A stretch of DNA of 64,000 nt. Source: Arsukibacterium sp. UBA5043. Its GTDB lineage: Bacteria; Pseudomonadota; Gammaproteobacteria; Enterobacterales; Alteromonadaceae. Shown here in pieces: positions 59,495 to 64,000 of this stretch. Within the stretch, counting starts at the first letter, position 1; every line of letters starts with the position of its first letter. The position numbers and the translations under genes are program-made. Location of the stretch: NCBI GenBank assembly GCA_002415085.1, contig DIBV01000017.1:299818-363817 (forward strand). The letters run 5' to 3'. Under the pieces are notes generated by a model. The model ran no database searches and had not been told where the DNA came from. It saw only the letters and a list, made by a program, of their open reading frames with translations.

Positions 59495-60565
59495 TTAACT
59501 ACTTTGTCCTAACCGTTCCAACTGATAACTACTATCCAACACCGCCTGCCACCAGGCTCTATTATCCAGATACCACTGCACAGTTTTACGCAGGCCGGTC
59601 TCAAAAGTTTCTGCAGGCTTCCAGCCTAATTCGCGTTCTATCTTACTGGCATCGATTGCATAACGTAAGTCATGGCCTGGGCGATCCTGCACGAAAGTAA
59701 TAAGGCTTTCGTAGTTTTGAATATTGAGAGATGTGTTTTTAATAGGAGCAAGTTCTTCCAAAATGGAGCAGATGGTTTTAACGACGTCTAAATTCTGTTT
59801 TTCATTGTGGCCACCGATGTTATAGGTTTCACCTACTTTACCTTCGGTTACTACCCTGTATAAAGCCTGGGCATGATCTTCAACATATAGCCAGTCACGG
59901 ATTTGATTTCCTTTACCGTACACTGGTAATGGCTTACCGGCTAAAGCATTTAAAATGATCAGCGGTATCAACTTTTCAGGGAAATGGCACGGGCCGTAGT
60001 TATTCGAGCAGTTGGTTACTACAACCGGCAGGCCATAAGTACGATGCCAGGCACGGACTAAATGATCACTACTGGCTTTACTAGCTGAATAGGGGCTGCT
60101 AGGTGCGTAAGGTGTGTTTTCGGTGAAGAAGTCATCGGTGCCATGTAAATCACCATATACTTCGTCGGTCGAAATATGGTGAAATCGAAACGCAGTTTTA
60201 CGTGCTGATGGTAAATCATTCCAATAGTTACGTGCAGCTTCCAGTAATGTGTAAGTACCAACAATGTTTGTTTCGATAAAGGCTGCCGGCCCATCAATTG
60301 AGCGGTCAACATGGCTTTCAGCCGCTAAATGCATTACGGCATCTGGTTGATGTTTTGTAAATAGCACCTGCATCGCTTCAGCGTCGCAAACATCGGCCTG
60401 TTCGAAAGTATAGCGCTCACTTCCGCTTACAGCAGCTACTGAATTAAGATTGCCTGCGTATGTAAGTTTGTCTACATTAACCACTCTGTCTGCGGTATCA
60501 TCAATAATGTGGCGAACGACAGCCGACCCTATAAAGCCTGCACCACCTGTAACCATTATCTTCAT
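59495..60565 (-). CDS. rfbB: dTDP-glucose 4,6-dehydratase
   Basis: RmlB converts dTDP-glucose to dTDP-4-keto-6-deoxyglucose. The 356-residue SDR enzyme has [12 protein letters not shown] (residues 6-17), [23 protein letters not shown] with the catalytic Thr-Asp-Glu, and [22 protein letters not shown]. rmlC and rmlD are absent, so the pathway goes to the 3-amino sugar rather than rhamnose. A 58-bp gap separates it from wzz. Confidence 0.96.
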   Translation of the reverse strand: MKIMVTGGAGFIGSAVVRHIIDDTADRVVNVDKLTYAGNLNSVAAVSGSERYTFEQADVCDAEAMQVLFTKHQPDAVMHLAAESHVDRSIDGPAAFIETNIVGTYTLLEAARNYWNDLPSARKTAFRFHHISTDEVYGDLHGTDDFFTENTPYAPSSPYSASKASSDHLVRAWHRTYGLPVVVTNCSNNYGPCHFPEKLIPLIILNALAGKPLPVYGKGNQIRDWLYVEDHAQALYRVVTEGKVGETYNIGGHNEKQNLDVVKTICSILEELAPIKNTSLNIQNYESLITFVQDRPGHDLRYAIDASKIERELGWKPAETFETGLRKTVQWYLDNRAWWQAVLDSSYQLERLGQSS

Positions 60566-60623
60566 CAGTTAGCCTGTTCTAAAAATTAAAAAATTACTTT
60601 GATTCAAATGCAATAAATATTTG

Positions 60624-61580
60624 TTAAACCTTATCACTATGGGTATGTACATATTTTTTGCTAAAAAATAACCGAATCAGAAAAACTATTAAAATTGATA
60701 AGAAAAAGCCCAATATGGTCATAGAAAATACCACTAAAGATCTTCTGGGCTTAGACTTTCTCTCTGCCACCACAGCAGGATCAATTGTTTTAAAAATGTA
60801 CTCATCTCTTACATTAGCCAACATCAAAGTTTTGGTTTGCTCTTCAATTAAAGAAAAGAGCATGGTACGTACATCAGCGATGTTAGTCTGATTGATTTGG
60901 TCAGTTAAGTAGTCAATACTTTTTTTAGCTTCAATTAACTCACGACTACGCATCTCATCGTTTATTGTTTTAACTAACTTATCTACCCATATCTTTGCGA
61001 GATAAGGGGAATAATGTTCCATAGTAACTTTAACCATGCCGGTCGTTTTATCTTGTGAGACTGAGAATAACTTTTTAAATTCATCAAATGTCTCTAGCAC
61101 ACTTGGCTTAGGCTGAAACGGTGCATTGACCTCACGAACCCATTCTTTAGTCTCAGTGTTATAGATTTCCGGGTCAATAACCAGACTGTTCTCATTCCTG
61201 CTCCAGCCTTCAGCAGCCATAACCGGAAGATATAAATCATGTTTTTCAATAAACCGACCTATGAAATCACGTGACTTTAAAATTTCAATTGCAAGGCCCG
61301 TTTTATCAGCACCGCCACCTCCAAGATTAACCCCCGCTAGCGCGGCTAATCCGCCTAACTGGCCTGGAATTTTAAGGCCGGCATCTTCAGATACCGGTGC
61401 CAGCAATGCCTCACTTTTATAAATATTGGGTAAGCTGAGTGCATAAAACACCGCTGCTACGGCAAATACAAAGGTGGTGGCGATAATAATCCATTTACCT
61501 TGCCAAATGGCCCGGAACAGCTCGCGCAAATCGATTTCATCGTCAGCAGCTTGCTGCTGTGGTAATACTTGTTCAGTCAT
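60624..61580 (-). CDS. wzz: Wzz/chain-length-determinant family protein
   Basis: This 318-residue inner-membrane protein has two membrane helices (about residues 33-54 and 282-305) around a periplasmic domain, the polysaccharide co-polymerase layout. The ALSLPNIYKSEALLAPVSED region and the Pro-rich start of helix 2 (KSKPRRSLVVF) are typical. No C-terminal tyrosine kinase domain is present, so it is a class 1-like Wzz that would set chain length with Wzy. It is eight bases from the SLBB-protein gene. Confidence 0.9.
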   Translation of the reverse strand: MTEQVLPQQQAADDEIDLRELFRAIWQGKWIIIATTFVFAVAAVFYALSLPNIYKSEALLAPVSEDAGLKIPGQLGGLAALAGVNLGGGGADKTGLAIEILKSRDFIGRFIEKHDLYLPVMAAEGWSRNENSLVIDPEIYNTETKEWVREVNAPFQPKPSVLETFDEFKKLFSVSQDKTTGMVKVTMEHYSPYLAKIWVDKLVKTINDEMRSRELIEAKKSIDYLTDQINQTNIADVRTMLFSLIEEQTKTLMLANVRDEYIFKTIDPAVVAERKSKPRRSLVVFSMTILGFFLSILIVFLIRLFFSKKYVHTHSDKV

Positions 61581-61588
61581 AGAAACCC

Positions 61589-64000
61589 TTAGAACGAATT
61601 AAGCGCGGCAATGGCGACTGCGGTTTGATAGAAAATTTGAGTAACCTCGGCCCACATGCTTAAGCTGTCTTTATATTCGGTATCCAGCGGTGCAATAATG
61701 GTATCTCCCGGCTGCAAACGGGTGCTGGACACGGCAAACCAGCTACTTTGCGGCACCACCACTGAACCATCGGCGCGAATAACATAGACACGCTCTTCGT
61801 CGGCACGCTTACGCAAACCACCAGCAAGTTTCAAGTAATCATTAAGGGACATTGCCGGGTCGAAGCGATGGCTACTGGGATGCTGCACCTCACCAAGAAT
61901 GGCTACGGTATTATTAATACGTGGAATAGATAACATATCACCATCCTGCACCCGGATACTGTGATGCGGATTGCCGGCAATTATGCTGTCTAAGTCAATT
62001 ACCAACCTGCCAACCGGCTTTTGTTGCTCTAACTCGCTAAGCATTGCGCTTGCATCAGCTACCGGCAATGCTGGTCCTTCGGCAGTAAGGGCTTTAGCCG
62101 CAATATCAGCCCGTAGCTGACTAATCAGCTTTGCCATTTGCTGGCTTTCAGTTTCCTGAATAACTTCCCGGGTAAATACCGCACCCCGGCTAAAGGCGTT
62201 AGCTGTTAAGCCGCCAGCGCGCTCTATAACGTCGGCCAGGCTTTCGTTTTGCTGAATAGTATAGACACCCGGAAAACGCACTTCACCGCGCAAACTTATG
62301 CTACGGGTAAAATTCCAGTCTGGCGTTTCAAATACGGTTAATGTGTCACGACTGGTCAGCTCAGGGTTGTAATCACCAGAGAAAACCGCATTAAGATTCA
62401 GCGCGATATGACTTGTTTCAACCGCACTAAGCGTTTCATTATATTCTGCGCGGGTAAGCTCTGCCCGGTTAGCAAACGCCGATTGCGCCAAGCCGCCGGC
62501 AGCGATGATTAAATCACTTACCCTGCCATTTTTAGTCAGTGGATAGCTGCCTGCTACTTTAACATTGCCGGCCACATTAACAATTTGTGGCTGCAAGTTA
62601 TACCGTGCCTGTTGCTCCAGTTTGGTCATAACAGGCACCAATAACTCAGTACGGGTTAAGTGCGCCGTGTAAGGCAACAAGCGGCTGTCGAACATATACT
62701 GCTGTTTAACCCGGTTAAGATGATATTCAATTTGCTGGGCCTGTTCGACGGTGAAAAAACCAAAGTCGGTTTCTTGTAATACCAGCGCTGCCGGCTCATC
62801 GATACTTTGCACGGTAAGTTTTTCCAGCTCAGTAAATAGGTGCTTACGCTGATAACTGCCATCGCCATGCGGAAACACTAAAAGCATATCGCGCGCCTGC
62901 AAGGTTAAGTTACTGGCGCTAGCCGGCTCGGTTATTGCCTGACCTAAATTAAACTGAATAACCTCGATATCACCGGCGTTACTGCGCTCCCGGACAATAA
63001 GGGCGTAATCTAAATCGGCTACCATATGCACACCAGACCATAAGGTGGGTAATACATCTGCCACCTTTAATCCCGGCTGCCAGGCAAACTGGCCGGGGCG
63101 GATCACGGCCCCGGCGACGGTAATGCTGTTTTCAACCCGGGGGGAGGTAGCGGCGATAGTTAATACATCGCCATTTTTAGCCGGAGTAGCAGCATCAGCT
63201 GAACTGGTCAGGTTCAAGCTTAATAAATCGCGCATATTGTCTTTATTAAAACGTTGTAATACCGCATTGCGTGGATAAGCACCGGCTTTGCTGCCGCCAG
63301 CCATTTGCAACACATCGGCCAGGGTTTCATTACCTTTAAGCTCATAAATTGCCGGCCGTTGCACTTCACCTTTTACTTCAACTAATGCTTTAACCGGTTC
63401 GACAAATACCACGTCGCCATGCTGCAGATTGACATCGGTGATGGCATTGCCTTTTAGTAATAATTCATACAAATCAACGTTAGCCAGGGTTTTACCACCG
63501 CGGTTCACTTTGATGTGCCGCAAGCTGCCGATATCGGATACACCGCCGGCCACAAAGAGGGCCTGGGTAACGGTAGTCATCGCAGATACCGCATAAGCAC
63601 CGGGCTGCTTCGCTTCACCGGCGATAATAATATTAATAGTACGCAACTGGCCCATGCTAACCGTTGCGTTGACACCAATTTTTGCGTTTTGCACCCGCTC
63701 GACAATCAGCTGGCGCGCTTCATTAAAGCGTAAGCCGCTGACATTAACGGTGCCAATTTCCGGCAAGCTGATACTGCCGTCACGATTAACCGTTAATTCA
63801 TAACTGGTGTTCTCTTTACCAAACAACTGCAATTCCAGGCTGTCATCCGGGCCTAAAATGTAACTGTCTGGCACTGGTACATTGGTAACAGGGGCAAAGG
63901 TACTGACTTCACTGTTAAACAGCTTTAAACCAAAACGTTCTAATTGATTGTCAGGTTTTGTATTGCGATCGAGTGAGTTGCGTTCAGCCTGCCCTTCACG
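61589..64000 (-). CDS. SLBB-domain polysaccharide export protein (5' end outside window)
   Basis: The visible 803 residues have no start: the frame is open up to the window edge, reading NSLDRNTKPDNQLERFGLK and then FNSEVSTFAPVTNVPVPDSY. The Poly_export domain (SYILGPDDSLEL and EIGTVNVSGLRFNEA) is followed by six SLBB-like repeats, each starting with a pattern such as VEVKGEVQRPAIYEL. A C-terminal hydrophobic stretch, VTQIFYQTAVAIAALNSF, ends the protein. This is larger than Wza (about 380 residues) and resembles multi-SLBB outer-membrane export proteins. It is upstream of wzz in the operon direction. Confidence 0.88.
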   Translation of the reverse strand, partial: REGQAERNSLDRNTKPDNQLERFGLKLFNSEVSTFAPVTNVPVPDSYILGPDDSLELQLFGKENTSYELTVNRDGSISLPEIGTVNVSGLRFNEARQLIVERVQNAKIGVNATVSMGQLRTINIIIAGEAKQPGAYAVSAMTTVTQALFVAGGVSDIGSLRHIKVNRGGKTLANVDLYELLLKGNAITDVNLQHGDVVFVEPVKALVEVKGEVQRPAIYELKGNETLADVLQMAGGSKAGAYPRNAVLQRFNKDNMRDLLSLNLTSSADAATPAKNGDVLTIAATSPRVENSITVAGAVIRPGQFAWQPGLKVADVLPTLWSGVHMVADLDYALIVRERSNAGDIEVIQFNLGQAITEPASASNLTLQARDMLLVFPHGDGSYQRKHLFTELEKLTVQSIDEPAALVLQETDFGFFTVEQAQQIEYHLNRVKQQYMFDSRLLPYTAHLTRTELLVPVMTKLEQQARYNLQPQIVNVAGNVKVAGSYPLTKNGRVSDLIIAAGGLAQSAFANRAELTRAEYNETLSAVETSHIALNLNAVFSGDYNPELTSRDTLTVFETPDWNFTRSISLRGEVRFPGVYTIQQNESLADVIERAGGLTANAFSRGAVFTREVIQETESQQMAKLISQLRADIAAKALTAEGPALPVADASAMLSELEQQKPVGRLVIDLDSIIAGNPHHSIRVQDGDMLSIPRINNTVAILGEVQHPSSHRFDPAMSLNDYLKLAGGLRKRADEERVYVIRADGSVVVPQSSWFAVSSTRLQPGDTIIAPLDTEYKDSLSMWAEVTQIFYQTAVAIAALNSF

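Overview
The window looks like chromosomal DNA of a gammaproteobacterium, most likely of the Alteromonadales (Rheinheimera/Arsukibacterium type). This rests on the recognisable core blocks tkt-epd-pgk and metK...rsmE-gshB-yqgE-ruvX, on Escherichia-type accessory proteins (YfiF, RlmJ, RlmA, a YciU-type dsDNA mimic) and on a YjbEFGH/Gfc polysaccharide operon. The genus is inference. I saw no rRNA, tRNA, CRISPR array, insertion sequence or prophage.

Region 1 (1-10.7 kb) is housekeeping: the tkt-epd-pgk operon on the minus strand, then metK on the plus strand behind a promoter that appears to contain a MetJ operator, an AbgT-type transporter, and the rsmE-gshB-yqgE-ruvX-DUF1653 cluster. Region 2 (10.8-16.9 kb) is a compact plus-strand run: a small membrane protein like superinfection-immunity proteins, a YIP1 membrane protein, a MacA-like adaptor, a MacB-like ATPase and permease as separate genes, and a LytS/LytTR two-component pair. 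Region 3 (16.9-30.5 kb) is mixed: RNA methyltransferases (yfiF, rlmJ, rlmA), an S1/P1 nuclease, an isochorismatase-like hydrolase, a tonB - ECF sigma - putative anti-sigma operon, a secreted subtilase with plant-type leucine-rich repeats and a GlyGly-CTERM-like tail followed by a secreted serine hydrolase, a MAPEG protein, tdk and a GAF-GGDEF protein.

Region 4 (30.5-64 kb) is almost entirely minus strand and devoted to cell-surface polysaccharide and sulfate activation. It holds a four-gene Gfc/Yjb operon, a PglF/WbpM-type UDP-sugar dehydratase, galU, ugd, the sulfate activation genes cysD-cysN-(SLC13 permease)-cysC, and a long, mostly overlapping polysaccharide operon. Read in the direction of transcription, that operon runs: SLBB export protein (cut by the window end), Wzz, RmlB, RmlA, FdtA-, FdtC- and FdtB-like enzymes, PglK-like ABC flippase, two glycosyltransferase-like genes, Wzy, FnlA-FnlB-FnlC, a WbuB-like glycosyltransferase, a GNAT protein, and PglE-, PglC- and PglD-like enzymes. 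Together these predict a Wzy-polymerised glycan built from a diNAcBac-type starter, L-FucNAc and a dTDP-3-acetamido-3,6-dideoxyhexose.

The most unusual points are the two near-identical 21-bp-arm palindromes that bracket the pglD-like gene, the ABC-type flippase paired with Wzy inside a visibly AT-rich segment, the subtilase/LRR/GlyGly-CTERM protein, the immunity-like gene at the head of a MacAB-LytSR-like operon, a candidate ECF promoter upstream of tonB-sigma, and the MetJ operator at metK.
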